Positions 27,282 through 39,348 of a stretch of 64,000 bases of DNA are shown in pieces. Origin of the DNA: Ipomoea triloba. Taxonomy: Eukaryota; Streptophyta; Magnoliopsida; Solanales; Convolvulaceae. Location of the stretch: assembly GCF_003576645.1 (NCBI RefSeq), contig NC_044917.1, positions 10,593,338 through 10,657,337 on the forward strand, in the 5' to 3' direction. The translations under genes were made by a program, and so were the position numbers. The notes below the pieces were generated by a model. That model ran no database searches and was not told the origin of the DNA. It saw only the letters and a list, made by a program, of their open reading frames with translations. The stretch's first letter is position 1; each line of letters opens with the position of its first letter.

Positions 27282-30200
27282 CTAGCTGAACCTTGCAACT
27301 ATCAACCCTCTAACAGAGCCTACAAAGGCAAATACCATGACAACCAAGCATGTATAGGAGAATATACGAAGAATGATCTTGATGGTCGTCCAGGATTCTA
27401 TTCTTTCCTGCTTCAGGTACATCTCCACTGGGAAATACACTATAACTGGCCAAAAGGTTAATGCTCCTGCAACTCCCACCACCTGGTTGAAGTAGGGGAA
27501 TAGTGCCGCGATTGCAGTGACTGTAGCAACATACGCAGTTCGGAAAACCAATCTCAATAAGTTCAACCTAAAACCTGGTAACCATAAGAGCTTCAGATCA
27601 TAATCCCTGTGTACAACTTCACTCTCTGGGAATTTCCTGCCGAGCCAGCTCTCAACATTTGCATAAAATGGCTGGGTGTATACCTAAGAATATGTGTACA
27701 AAAATAGAGACACAAGAGAAAGTGAGAGAGAAACAATCATTGTTGGGCAGATGCTCCTCCTCTTGAAAATGTGATGGCGGTCTATATGGAAATAAAGTTG
27801 CATTTTTGCTACTAGCTATAGCTTTTGGTGTATTGGTAAGCGTTAGTGCTATCAGAGTCAGGTCACAAGTTCGAGTCCTATCAAGAGGCAAGTCCAGTAA
27901 CTAGGAGAAGTAGTAGAATGTACCTGATATGCTCCAACAAGATGAACAATGACAGCTGCATTTGCGATATCAACTAGCCAGTATGGCTCATAGAAACCAA
28001 ATCCTGTCAAAAGGTTCCCGGGCGTGTCGGTGCCAAAGGCAGCATAACCAAACCCTCCACAACATAGGTAGAAGAAAGTCGTAATGCAGACCGCTATTGT
28101 TGACGCTTTTCTCATGGTCACCTTTTCTGGAGGAGTTTCCTTCAATGTATCCTTCACATTTTTGACGATTTTCCATTCATATAATTAATTAAACATTTCA
28201 CTATTGGCTATTCTTGTTCAAGCGAAAATGTTTAAATCTCCATGATAGTAAGATTGGTGCACCTGTATGTCTAAGAAAACAAGAGATAATGGGAAAGCAA
28301 GGGCAATGTCCCCAAGTGCTTGTGCGACTGACCATACTTTCTCACCTGCATTGTCCGAAGGCAATCCCCTAATGCTACCCTTTATTTCTCCATTCTCTGA
28401 AAATTATAATTCACAATGTGTAACTTTTAAGTGCATGGAACGTCCAGCAATTTTAAAATCTGGCAAGGAAATTATTGTCGATATTATAACGAAGATGATT
28501 TGGTAATGAATGGTTGGTTGGACAAGGGTAACCTACCAATTACTTTTGCTAAGCCTAGTCCTGCTCCGATAAATGAATATGTGAAAGACATGATTGCTGC
28601 AACTACGGAGAGCCACTTTGTGTTCTGAAAATCACGAACCTGAGACACTAGAACTTGAATCACTCCAAATATAACCATATGTATTGTAGTTGAATAGCTA
28701 CAAGCAGCATCATGCCCTTCATAGTGATAGCAGTTAGACTTGAGAATTGCTCTGCACTAAGAAGAGGAATACATCACTAAAATTATCCAAAACTAAGAAA
28801 ACGAAGCCAGCATTTCAAAAGCACAAAGTACGCCTTTATCTAGGACTAGCAGCCGATTGTTTCGAATGCTAAACTTGTTGCTAGATGAATGAGATTACAT
28901 GGAAAAGCAATTCGCAGGTCCTAAAAATTCAGCATCCAATAGCTGCAAAATATTGTAAAGGAACAGCATATAACTTTTGGCATACCCGATGCTACTAGCA
29001 GAGGTAACTGTATACACAATTGCAATCTTGATGAAGTAAATTTGAACAATGATGCCACAGAACCAAGCATTTTTCTTTCCTGATCACACGGAGAAAAGCA
29101 TGTTAAGTCATCCTTTTGGCAAATGGTTTAAGTTCTGTTGCACTGCATATGCAGTACACTTTACCAACATCTTTGAGGGTTCATCCTTGTATTTTGTAAG
29201 AAAACACTTTCAGAGATTGGCATCACAATGAACTTAGATCTAAGATGGTTTAGGCGCATTAAAGTAATAAGCTTGAATTTAGGCTTCAGACTAGATACTT
29301 ATGTTTTACAAGTGAAACAACTTGCTCCTACTATGTTTAAGTTTGTCTAATATTTCAAATGAAAACACAATAAAAAAAACCTAAGGAATCTGCAAGTATT
29401 TTTGTTTCCTTCTCAGGTAGCAAAATTTGATGGTAAGCTCCGTCAAGCAAAATAGAGATGAGAGCTGTCTATAAAGAATTTATGAAGTTCCTTCCACTAT
29501 ATAACAGAACCCATGCATTTGCCAAATGGAAAAGGGCATACTACTTACATACACCTAACTAGAAATAGGACACTGGTAGGCAAGAGTATGTTAATACTTA
29601 ATAATAGCATCATATTACGCTCACTATACAATAGATAACTTTTTGGGGCATCAGGTATTTATGTTCACTTCGAAAAAGAAAAAAATTGTGAATTAGTGGT
29701 ATCCTGATCCTGAAACGTTTTGGAGAAGCAATAATACCAGAAAGAGCTGCCAAAGGTCCTTATTGCTCACCTAAAATTGACTGAACTGCAACAAGGTAAG
29801 AGCCATGCCGGGTGGTGCCGCACTCTGGGTCAGTGGATTTGTGGCAGTTGCAGAGAAGTAATGCAGAAGTAAGTGATACACAAGCGAAGCACAACATGGA
29901 CAATGGACCTGCAATCCATCCTAGTTGTGCCATGCTCCAAGCTAATGATAGCACACCTGAGCCTATAATTGCTGTGATTAAATGTGCCAAAGCAGTCCAT
30001 TCGTTTCCTGAGTTTTCAGTGGGAGGATACATGATTTTCCAGAAAAAAAAAAACTTGATTATGCTAAAAAAGGATCAGAATTCAACAGTACATGCAACAC
30101 CCCCATTTACAAGATGAAAGCAGAATTCTAAATTCTAAAATTTGAATTTTCAAACCGTTATAGAGAACTGATTTCCTTTACTGTATGGGATTACAACGGA

Positions 30201-30893
30201 AAAAACGTGCAGGTAAAGTAATTCAACTGAGCATCAAATATGAGCAATTTCAGTTCATGCTGACAGCCAAATTGCTATTTCACATACTAAGGGATTATCA
30301 TTGTTGAGCATATAGCATATAAACATAAATTGCAGTCCAACTATTTGACTTTTAGTTGAAATGGATCAAATGCTTCAATTTGATATCAAAGTCAACCCAT
30401 GTCAAAGATTATGGTTTGAATCTCTGCCCAACCCCTTGGAGAGTAATGACTATTAGGTGAGACGGATCATATGCTTCAATTATCATCACATTTTACAATC
30501 ATCCTATCAATATATATTTCCCCAAATATGAAAATTCATTCTAACCCGGATGCAGACCTTCTAATGTGAGACAGGAATTCTAAGAAAGCAAGATCGTTGA
30601 AACGGGCTCAATTTTGCGAGTGATTGCTAAATTTAGCAAAAATATTGGAATTTTCTAAAAAAGGATTGGCCCGTTGCCTCCCATTTGTGTTCGATGAAAA
30701 CGGTTCTTCCTTTTTAATAAAGCAAATTTCACACAAAACCTAAAGAAAAACTACCAGTTCTTTTGTGGGGGAGCTTCATAGTTTCTGTTGGTGGAGTTGC
30801 CGGCGGCGACGATGATGAAGAAGGAGAAGAGCACAGATGCTGCAACAGAGGCATCTTAGCACTACCAACCTTATCCTCTTCATCAAATCCCAT
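27282..30893 (-). CDS. Amino acid permease, AAP family, 7 exons
   Basis: Proton-coupled amino acid importer of the AAP family (AAAP superfamily), a plasma membrane protein with about ten or eleven membrane helices. Exons (minus strand) are 30893-30755, 30007-29771, 29079-28986, 28751-28537, 28396-28263, 28151-27924, 27683-27282. They sum to 1449 nt (482 residues plus stop) with all phases consistent. Hallmarks are WTALAHLITAIIGSGVLSLA in exon 2, KSNCYH and MSFTYSFIG in exon 4, GEKVWSVAQALGDIA in exon 5, GYAAFGTDTPGNLLTGFGFY in exon 6, and GVAGALTFWPVIVYFPVEMY plus a C-terminus GLIVARFS like Arabidopsis AAP7. The start at 30893 opens MGFDEEDKVGSAKMPLLQ, a Ser/Pro-rich tail before the first helix. 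The substrate cannot be told. The gene looks intact. Parts of its intron 1 and upstream region recur near RING copies. Confidence 0.93.
27812..27900 (+). repeat. SINE-like tRNA-derived repeat in AAP intron 6
   Basis: A box-like TATTGGTAAGCG (27831-27842) and B box-like GGTCACAAGTTCGAGTCCT (27861-27879) are spaced as in a tRNA promoter. The sequence cannot fold as a complete tRNA, so it is read as a SINE head. It lies on the strand opposite to AAP. Confidence 0.6.
30290..30630. repeat. Segment of AAP intron 1 duplicated at 58925-59283
   Basis: This intronic stretch, including GCTTCAATTTGATATCAAAG and CCGGATGCAGACCTTCTAAT, recurs in reverse complement at 58925-59283. The match is contiguous through ordinary sequence such as GCATATAGCATATAAACATA, so I read it as a segmental copy and not a dispersed transposon. 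Confidence 0.75.
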
Positions 30894-31319
30894 GGCCGAT
30901 AACGTACGATGTGTGTGCCCTTGATACACTTTGAGCTCTCGTCTCGACTTCCCCAGAAGCTAGCTAGCTAACAATGGCGACAAATTTCCAGCAAGTCCAT
31001 CGCCTTGTTAAAGCATGTGCGTAATAAAAATGACTTCCCCAAACCACCCACCAAAAATAATTGAGTTAAGACATTTTTTGGACCCTACTGAATTTCTAAC
31101 TACACGTTTTATACTTCTTGTTAAAAAGTAAATATATTAAGCCAACTTTAAGTCAAATGTGACGTTCTCTCAAGGAGAGTTATGTAAGTGACATCTCAGT
31201 ACAAGATGTTTGACGGATTTTTTTTTTGAGTTCTACTGACTCTGTTACATTGTAGTATCTGTTCATAGTTACTTTCTCAACCTACTGAAGCACAAAGAGT
31301 CAACAGATGCCTCCACTGA
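30894..31319. other. AAP upstream region
   Basis: Presumed AAP promoter and leader. No convincing TATA box was found. The stretch 30975-31115 (including CATCGCCTTGTTAAAGCATG) has an inverted copy at 50880-51010 near a RING gene. Confidence 0.55.
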
Positions 31320-32258
31320 CAGGTCAAAGAGAAATTTTCTTGTCATTTAAAAAAAAGTTTAAATATATTTATTTTTATGATGTACAAAGGCTTTTTTTTT
31401 TGGAAAATATAAAATAATAAAAATATTAATGTTTTTCTCCATAATTAAAAGAATCTAAATTCACTCAAAGTAATTACTTACATGTTATTTTCATATATAA
31501 AAAAAAATGAAGAAAAACAATGTTTTTGGAAGGAAAGGATTGGGAAATCGAAAGAAGTTTCCGAAAGCAATGAGACATCATAGTTTTTTTTTCAGAGTGG
31601 TTAAGGCACTAGAATATATTCTCATAAGAGTTTTTTCTAGTTAAAAATCTAATCTTCTTCTGGTGAAGATCTCATAAAACATATTATATTTATTAATTAA
31701 TATAATAAATTTTTGATCAATTTTATAAATATTTGATATGTGAATAAGTTAAATATTAAATTTAAATTGTCGTTATCATTATGAAAATAATGATTATGAA
31801 AGTTACAAAAACTTTCTATATTCTCCTTCATTACTTTGGTTTGAAGAGAATATTGAAGGGGATCTTTAACAATAAAAGTTAATACCACCCGAGGTACTTC
31901 GAATATAGTGGTTTTGTCACATTTAGTCATAAACTTTCAAATTCACTACCTTTGGTCCTTCGACTTTCAAATTGTTACCATCCGTGGTCTAATTTAACCA
32001 CTTATGGTCCTTCAACTATCAAATGTCAATCAATCGTGGTTGTTCCACTTGGACTATAGCTGGTTAAATTTTGAAAGTTGAAGGACCATAGGTAGTTAAC
32101 TTGTACCATATATAGTATCAAATTGAAAGTCGATGGACTACGAGTGGTCAATTTGAATGTTTAGGGCTAAATGTGGTAAAACCACTATACTCAGAGAACG
32201 CATATGATATTAACTATGATATTGACAATAAGCATATAATTGAATTTTCATCCATTGT

Positions 32259-32262
<4 letters not shown>
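31320..32262. repeat. Duplicon copy A (inverted relative to 56930-58460)
   Basis: Reading this stretch on the minus strand reproduces 56930-58460 with scattered changes. Shared words include TGAGATCTTCACC and TATTCTAGTGCCTTAA. It includes the Mutator-type MITE at 31878-32215, at the same position as in copies B and C. The homology continues on the far side of the nested insertions at 35114. Confidence 0.8.
31878..32215. mobile_element. Mutator-type MITE, copy A
   Basis: Ends GTTAATACCACC and GATATTAAC form an inverted pair, and the two halves are extensively complementary (GGTCCTTCGACTTTCAAATT against its complement). A 9-bp duplication, about TAACAATAA/TGACAATAA, flanks it. Relatives lie at 47905-48245, 48385-48682 and 56955-57303. 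Confidence 0.7.

Positions 32263-32319
<57 letters not shown>
32263..32319. repeat. (TA)n microsatellite
   Basis: A TA run that marks the left edge of a block of insertions absent from the homologous RING flank near 56915. Confidence 0.95.
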
Positions 32320-32323
<4 letters not shown>

Positions 32324-32329
32324 CATGTT

Positions 32330-32568
32330 CAAGTGTAGCCGTGCCTTCCCGTGCGGCCGTGCGGTTCACATCACTCAATGTTACGAAATACACCACTCAA
32401 TGTTAAGAAACACACTACACAAATATGCATTGTGGTGTGTTTCTTAACATTGTGGTGTGTTTCATTGTGTTTCATTGTGGTGTGTTTCTTAACATTGAGT
32501 GGTGTATTTCGTAACATTGAGTGGTGTGTGACCGCACGGCCGCACGGGAGAGCACGGCCGCATCTATA
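32330..32568. repeat. Foldback element with GC-rich ends
   Basis: The left arm has CCCGTGCGGCCGTGCGGTTC followed by AATGTTACGAAATACACCAC; the right arm is the complement, ending CACGGCCGCACGGGAGAGCA. The middle is built of repeated GTGGTGTGTTTC words. It directly abuts the CACTA element. Confidence 0.75.
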
Positions 32569-32571
32569 TAT

Positions 32572-33669
32572 CACTACAAGAAAAATGCACATAGACAACA
32601 CTAAAAAGACAACAGTTTTTGACAAAAGTGTTGTCTTTTGTGTAAAGGACAACACTTTTGGACAAAACCGTTGTCTTCCCGCAACCCTTTTATCAAAGAC
32701 AACGGTTTTTACCGAACCGTTGTCTTTAGTGTGTTGTCTTTGTGCATTTTGTCAAAAGACAACACCGCAAAGACAACAATTTTTAAAAACCGTTGTCTAT
32801 GTGCATTTTTAAAAAAAAAGACAACAATTTTATGTAACCGTTGTCGTTGGTGTGTTGTCTTTAAGTGCACTTGAATACACAACACTACAAAGACAACAGT
32901 TTTTTAAAACCGTTGTCTTTACGCGATTTTTCTTTTTAAGACAACGATTTTATTTAACCGTTGTCGTTTGTGTGTTGTCTTTAAGCACACTTGAATAGAC
33001 AACACTTCAAAGACTACGGTTTATTAAAACGGTTGTCTTTTTGCACCCGTTTTTTTTATTTAGACAACGGTTTTATTTAACTGTTGTAGTTGGTGTGTTG
33101 TCTTTAAATGCACTTGAATACACAACACTACAAAGACAACGATTTTTTGGGCGTTTATTTTTTTTTGTAAAGACAACGATTTTATTTAGCCGTTGTTGTT
33201 GGTGTGTTGTTATTAAACGCATTTTAATACACAACACTTCAAAGATAATAGTTTTTTAAAACCGTTGTCTATGTACATTCAGTTTTTTTAACTAAACAAC
33301 GGTTTTATGTAACCATTGTCATTCATGTGTTGTCTTTAAGTGCACTTGAATACACAACACTACAAAGACAACGATTTTTTGTCTTTGAGTGTTTATTTTT
33401 TTTAAAGCCAACGGTTTTATTTAACCGTTGTCGTTTGTGTATTGTCTTTAAGTGCACTTTAATAGACAACACTTCAAAGACAACAATTTATTAAAATAGT
33501 TGTCTTTGCATGTGCACCCGTTTTTTATTTAGACAACAATTTTATTTAACCAACGAATTGTATTAGCGGGTTTGACTAACGGATAATATATATTAGCGTT
33601 TTGTAAAAAAATATTTGATAAAATTAGTTCTTTAAGTTAGCGATTAACATGTAAAATGACTTAAAATGG

Positions 33670-33735
<66 letters not shown>

Positions 33736-34622
33736 CAGCGTCGTGTAATAGGTTGACCCACTATATTTTTTATGTTTATTTTTTAAAAAAATTTTTTATA
33801 ATTATAGACCGAAATACTTTTATATTTAACGACATTTAAGTTATTTTTATTGATAGATGACTAAAAATAGTCATTTCACAATAAATCTAGGAAATAAAAT
33901 AGAATTAACTTTAATAATAATATTTATATAAAATCAAAATTAAAAAAAAAAAAACAAGAAAAAGAAACAAGGAAGCAGCAATTGTGATTGTCAAATCCCA
34001 TTGAGGGTTCGACTCTTACCTTCAACGTTTTTTAAACTAATTTTATTAATTAGAGGTGTTTTGGGAAAAATTATATATTTTTCTCATGTTGCTAAATGTA
34101 GCGTTTGCAAAAATTTATCAAATAATTAATTTGGTGTTTTAACAATACTAATTTCAACAATAATTTTTAATTGTTGTCATTTGAAGAAAAGACAACGGTT
34201 AAAAAGCGTTGTCGTTGTGCGGGACTTACAACAACACCGGTTTCAACAACACTCATCAATAGACAACGGTTTTTAAATGGTGTCTTTTCATGAAAAGACA
34301 ATGGTTAAAACCCGTTGTCTTTGCACGTGACTTACAACAACACCGGCTTCAACAACACTCAATAGACAACGGTTTTTAATCGTTGTCTTTTCTAGAAAAG
34401 ACAACGGTTAAAAACCGTTGTCTATGTGCGTGACTTTCAACAACACCAGCTTCAACAACACTCAATAGACAACGGTTTTTAACCGTTGTCTTTTTTAGAA
34501 AAAGACAACGGTTAAAAACCATTGTCTTTGCGCGGGACTTACAACAACACCGGCTTCAACAACAGAAATTTTACCTTATAGACAACGGTTTTTAACCGTT
34601 GTCTATGAGCATTTTTCTTGTA

Positions 34623-34625
<3 letters not shown>
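32572..34625. mobile_element. CACTA (En/Spm) non-autonomous element
   Basis: The 2054-bp element begins CACTACAAGAAAAATGC and ends with its exact complement GCATTTTTCTTGTAGTG. It has a TAT target duplication (32569-32571 and 34626-34628). About 1 kb at the left and 0.45 kb at the right consist of tandem subterminal units carrying palindromes such as GACAACGGTTTTATTTAACC and its complement, as expected for transposase-binding arrays of CACTA elements. The centre holds a TAA microsatellite (about 33668-33734) and no transposase, so mobility would depend on a helper. Reading frames called in it are repeat artefacts. Confidence 0.95.

Positions 34626-34680
<55 letters not shown>
34626..34680. repeat. 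(TA)n microsatellite
   Basis: A TA run between the CACTA element and the next MITE; with 32263-32319 it suggests that the insertions landed in one TA tract. Confidence 0.95.
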
Positions 34681-34681
<1 letters not shown>

Positions 34682-35113
34682 CAAAACCTTGTGTGAGACC
34701 GTCTCACCGTTAGACGGGTCGGTCAGGTAAGGTCAAGATGAAAATCTACTACTTATATGCTCAAATGTAATACTAATCGGGAATAAAATTTTTGCTACTT
34801 ATAAGGGTAAATGTAATACTTTTAAGGGAAAATACAATACTTTTACATTTCGATTAAAAAGTGTTACATTTTCCCCCAAAAGTATTATATTTTCCCTTAT
34901 AAGTAAGGGACACATGTCAACATTACTTATTATGAAAAATATAATACTTTTTCTCTTATAAGTAACAAAATTTGTATTCTTGATTAGTATTATATTTGAG
35001 CGTATAAGTATGACATTTGCACATATAAGTATGACATTTGCATGGTGTTTCGACCCAGCCTGACCCGTCTCACGAATAAGGATTCGTGAGGCGGTCTCAC
35101 ACAAGTGTGACCC
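34681..35113. mobile_element. MITE with GTGTGAGACCGTCTCAC ends, copy 1
   Basis: The left end has TTGTGTGAGACCGTCTCAC and the right end GCGGTCTCACACAAGTGTGA, an inverted pair. The interior is a mirror of AAAAGTATTACATTTT-like words. A second copy lies at 53793-54270. Confidence 0.8.
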
Positions 35114-35775
35114 ATATATATACATGATACACAATTTTGGACTAAACTACTACAGAATTTATGAAAGAATTTTTACAAACTAAAAATATCAAATTACTCC
35201 CTTAGTCCCTTGGTGAATTTGTTACAAAAGTAATCTGAAAAATTTGATATCTTGTATCTTAAAAGTTCTGGTTTAATCACCCTTGTTGGCTTAGTAAGGA
35301 AAATAATTTGTTTTAAAAAAAATAGTGTGTTTTATAAGACTGTGATCAAGTGTTTCATTGTTCTGTTTGAATTGATTTTTAGGTTACTTATCTAATAAAA
35401 GAGAATGCTTTTCTGAGTTTCTTGAATTTTTTTATTTTATTTTTATTTTTCATAGACTTTTCGAATATTCACTTTTTTTCATTTCTTCTATTATTCTTGA
35501 CACATATTAAGATAGTTTTACACCGAAAAATTAGGTTGAGAAGGCCAACATTTTAATATATATATATAACTAATTTTTTATGCCATTTTTTTTAAATTTA
35601 TACTGAGGGGAAGTAAGTCATATTATAGTACATAATATTTAATATTTAATCCCAATAAAAATTGGACAAGCAGTAATGTATCCATTAAGTTTTAAAATTT
35701 CAACAGCTTTCCTATTCCTTTAATTTCCTTTTTTTTAGAAAGCTTTCCTAATCCTAATCAAAATATAAATAAGGG

Positions 35776-35783
35776 CTATAAAT
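35776..35783 (+). promoter_or_regulatory. TATA box of RING copy 1
   Basis: AGGGCTATAAATT lies 111 bases upstream of the ATG. The same AGGGCTATAAAT core stands in front of the other RING copies. Confidence 0.7.
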
Positions 35784-35893
35784 TAAGTAAGCTTGTAGTT
35801 TTTAGTATATATCTGTGTCTCCATTAGTTATTATCAAAATACATCGATCGACTGCGATCTCCTTCTTCGAAATTCATTGGTTCCATCATATCA

Positions 35894-36670
35894 ATGGCGA
35901 CACGTGTACCCTTCGGACCCTCGATCAGATCTTCGTTTGAGTCGAGGTTGTGTTTTGGGGTGGCTGATCCAAGAACGGTGGTAATTATAGAAGTTATTTT
36001 GAAATACAAACAGACGATATACTTGAGAAATCGGCGGGGCTATCTTGTTGATTTCTACGACATAAACTCCGACTTCAACGCTTGTTTCGATTTTCCTGAG
36101 TTGTCGTATTGTGAGTTGAGTGCCCAAATTGGTCAGTGGCTGCCGGGACTGTCTCCCTCCTTATCCACCCAGCTTTCCCAACGAATCTTGGTGTACGCGC
36201 AACAAGTTGCAGTTGCCGCCAATGCCCGCCACCGCCTCAATGACAATGGCGGTGCAAATAAAATCACGGCTTTTGTGGAGATTGAGGAGCCAGAACTGCA
36301 ACCAACAGATGACGACCAAGTACAAGATTACTCGGGCGTGCGGGCTGATCTTGATGATGATGGTGGAATAGTAGTCTTATCTTTTGGTAATAATTTCATT
36401 GACGGTTATTATGACGCTAATAATGATGAGTCGTCATCGAAGCCACCAAGGGGTTTGAGTTGGGATGAGATTAACGGGTTGAAGCAAGAAAGATTCAAGA
36501 ATGGTACTGCTGCAGAGATGTGTTCGATTTGTTTGGAAGAGTTCTCGGCAGGAGTCAAGATTATGCCATTGTCATGTTCTCACACCTTTCACCATAACTG
36601 CATTGCTTCATGGCTCCAAAAACAGGCATGCTGTCCGATTTGTCGATTCGACATCACGCAACCATGCTAA
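35894..36670 (+). CDS. RING-H2 protein, cluster copy 1 (258 aa)
   Basis: Intact single-exon gene, probably an E3 ubiquitin ligase. The start MATRVPFGPSIRSSFESRLC is the start shared by the family. Residues 1 to about 133 form a domain I do not recognise, with conserved PRTVVIIEV, FLRN/LRNRRG, VDFY, ACFD, NGGANK and AFVEIEEP. A linker with only a short acidic part (residues 138-180) leads to KPPRGLSWDEINGLKQERF. The RING-H2 finger has C210, C213, C228, H230, H233, C236, C247 and C250, all present, ending CCPICRFDITQPC. Unlike most copies it lacks a long Asp run. No signal peptide or membrane segment is visible. Its partners and substrate are unknown. It faces copy 2 convergently. Confidence 0.88.
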   Translation: MATRVPFGPSIRSSFESRLCFGVADPRTVVIIEVILKYKQTIYLRNRRGYLVDFYDINSDFNACFDFPELSYCELSAQIGQWLPGLSPSLSTQLSQRILVYAQQVAVAANARHRLNDNGGANKITAFVEIEEPELQPTDDDQVQDYSGVRADLDDDGGIVVLSFGNNFIDGYYDANNDESSSKPPRGLSWDEINGLKQERFKNGTAAEMCSICLEEFSAGVKIMPLSCSHTFHHNCIASWLQKQACCPICRFDITQPC

Positions 36671-36686
36671 TGACCATCTTTAAAAG

Positions 36687-36732
36687 TGTTAGCTAGTCTT
36701 TCAAAAAAAAAAAAAAAAAACTGTTAGCTAGT
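36687..36732 (+). repeat. Poly(A)-only retro-insertion with target duplication
   Basis: TGTTAGCTAGT occurs at 36687-36697 and 36722-36732, enclosing CTTTC plus about 18 A. Copy 4 (after 52605) has a single TGTTAGCTAGT at this place, so the insert is new. It looks like a LINE-mediated insertion truncated almost to its tail. Confidence 0.7.
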
Positions 36733-37993
36733 AATGAAATCTTTTGATGTATCTTTTTTCTCTTATACAACTACTGCTTGTCAAAATTATGTCCTGTTCT
36801 ATCATTTTATAAGTCCCTGACATTGCAAAAAATAATACGCCTTACCTGAAGTTAACATATATGGGGTATTTTAATATCTAAAGTTTAATTTACATAAAAA
36901 AAAATACTAATGTCAAATAATTTGAAATAAGATTAACAAGTTTTAACAATTTTACCTACACAATATATAACATTAAAAAAGATTGTAAGTGTTTTCCTAA
37001 ATGCATAATAGCAATAATTGTATCAGTGTATTCATAAATAACTAATATAATTATAGAATTTATAAAAATGAATAAACAATTTAAAATTACAAACAGTACG
37101 TAACACTTATACAAACTTACAAATAGAGGTTAAAAATATTTTTGATTTGGTGAGAAATCAAAATACTTCAAAAACGGGTTAAAAATATTCATTACAAAAT
37201 ACAACACATACTTAATTAGATAAAATAGTTGGACACTCAATTCCTGATTTATAGAGGTGCCAGGCGTTAGGGGAGATTAGGTGATATTAGGGGAGATTAT
37301 ACTGTGAGGTTGTTAATGGATGTGGTTGGGAATGAACCAATCTTTTGGTACTCCACGTCTGCATGGTTTCTGGGTGAGGCCGACGGATAGCTGCGCTGCT
37401 GCAAATGGTACGTGTTTTGGAAACACGCAGCGGAAGCAATAACTTGCAAGGAGGCTTTATCATGTATTAAAACACAAGCCTGTATGTGTTCAATTTCGAT
37501 AGAATTGTCAGGTTCTCTGCAGAAATTTAATTAAGAATTCCAGTTTTAGTTCGTATATATCTTGGTTTTGTTTATGATGATTGTTTAGTCTTACTTCTTT
37601 ACATTCATGGCATGTTTGTTCGTCCATCTGTGAACCGAGTAACTCATGTTCTTACAGCTTAACTTCTATTGTTAAAGCACCACTTCACCTCAAGTTTTGG
37701 AGAGAGTATTGATGTTCACCTTCTTGATTAATAATATTCTTAGTTTATTTATTTTTTATTTAAAAAATAAAATAGTTCGAATAAAAAATAGATTATAAAT
37801 CACATATATTTTAAATCACACAAAATATATTTTATATAAATTACTTAGCTTTATTTTCTAGAATGCAGGGGAAAAGTATTTTGATTTCTCGCCCAATCAA
37901 AAAGATTTTTAACGTACTCTACCCCTATTTGTAAGTTTTGTAGTATAAATGTTATTGTTTGTAAGTTTATTTGATTTTAAATTGTTTATTCAT
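36733..37993. other. Shared 3' flanks of RING copies 1 and 2
   Basis: From 36733 to about 37240 the sequence matches the 3' flank of copy 4 (52620-53170). From about 37740 it matches the same flank in reverse, belonging to copy 2. The middle (37240-37740) is specific to this place and I recognise nothing in it. Confidence 0.6.
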
Positions 37994-38694
37994 AACACAT
38001 TGTTAAAAAAACCCTAATGCCGCTGCCTCCCTTTTCTCTCTAAAATCAAACGCCTTTCTCTGCTGCTCAACTTCAACTTCCATCGCCGGCCTCCGGCCGG
38101 AGCTCTAATGGAGCTTTGAGCCGGCGGTTTTGGTCACCTTCTATGTTTGCTCTCGCTCTTCTTCCGCCCCGACCACCGTCGCAGCTCCGTCCGCCTCCGA
38201 CCACCGCCACAGATCTTCTTCTTCCGTTTTCTCTCCCTTTGAATAAAATAATAGTAGGTAGGTATTGGGGTTTGTGTTGGTAGTTTTGAACTCCCAACCC
38301 TACTTTGACTTTACCCACTTTTTATTTTCTCTATTATTGTGTTTTCCTCTCGTTGGTTTCACGAGCATTTTTCCTCTCGTTACTTTCACGAGCTTTTCAT
38401 TTTCATTAGCATAAATCGTTTAGTTTGGTTTCGACAAGTGTTGATTTTATCCTGAGCGAGCGAAAAAGAATGATGACGAAGACCCAGATCGTTGATGAAG
38501 CTTTAAGCTCCCTGAAGGAACATAGCTTCATAGTTATGAAACAGTCTGCGATTCAAATTTTCTATAGCATAGTTAGAAAAATTGTTTCTATGTCTGACTG
38601 TAAGGAATGGTTTACTATTTCATTAATCATTGATGTAAACGTTTTATGTTATGAATTAATGGAATAACTATGTCGTTTACCTTCAAAAAAAAAT
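37994..38694 (+). mobile_element. LINE-like retro-insertion (701 bp)
   Basis: The insert ends in CCTTCAAAAAAAAA and is flanked by TTGTTTATTCAT (37982-37993) and TTGTTTTATTCAT (38695-38707), a long target duplication typical of LINE-mediated insertion. The 5' part (38010-38250) is GC-rich and leader-like. The last 115 bases recur inverted at 50761-50862. The related RING flank at 59320-59360 lacks it. No reverse transcriptase is present, so it is internally deleted or a passive retroposon. Confidence 0.7.
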
Positions 38695-39057
38695 TTGTTT
38701 TATTCATTTTTATAAACTATAATTATTTATTTAGGAAAGCACATACTTACCATCTTTTTTAATTATTGTTGTTGTGTATGTAAGGTGTATGTAAAATTGT
38801 TAAAATTTGTTAATTAATCTTATTTCAAATTACTTGACATTAATTAGTATTTGTTTACTTATGTAAATTAAACTTTAGACATTAAAATACTCCATATATG
38901 TTAACTTCAGGCAATGGCTATTATTTTTGCAATGTCAGGGACAGTATAAAATGATAGAACATGGCATGATTTTGACAAGCAGTAGCTGTACATAAGAGAA
39001 AAAAGATGCATCAAATTAAATGATTTCATTACTAGCTAACACTTTTAAAGATGGTCA

Positions 39058-39317
39058 TTAGCATTCTTGCGTGATGTCGAATCGACAAAGCGGGCAGTTT
39101 GCTTGTTTTCGGAGCCATGAAGCAATGCAGTTGTGGTGAAATGTGTGAGAACATGGCAATGGCGTAATTTTAACTCCCTTCGAGAACTCTTCCAAACAAA
39201 TCGAACACATCAATGGTTCCTCCTCTGCAGCAGTACCACTCTCGAACCTTTCTTGCTTCAACCCATTAATCTCATCCCAACTCAAACTCCTTGGTGGCTT
39301 CGACTCGTCGTCGTCAT

Positions 39318-39348
<31 letters not shown>

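Noticed and set aside
27652..27891. Minus-strand frame MPLDRTRTCDLTLIALTLTN
   Set aside because: It arises from a SINE B-box region inside AAP intron 6 plus the edge of exon 7; no gene.
30290..30630. Reading this as a SINE because of GGTTTGAATC-like words
   Set aside because: Its second copy is collinear beyond any tRNA-like part and belongs to a larger inverted duplication.
32638..33259. Reading frames in the CACTA element
   Set aside because: They only translate the tandem subterminal palindromes and have no conserved protein character.
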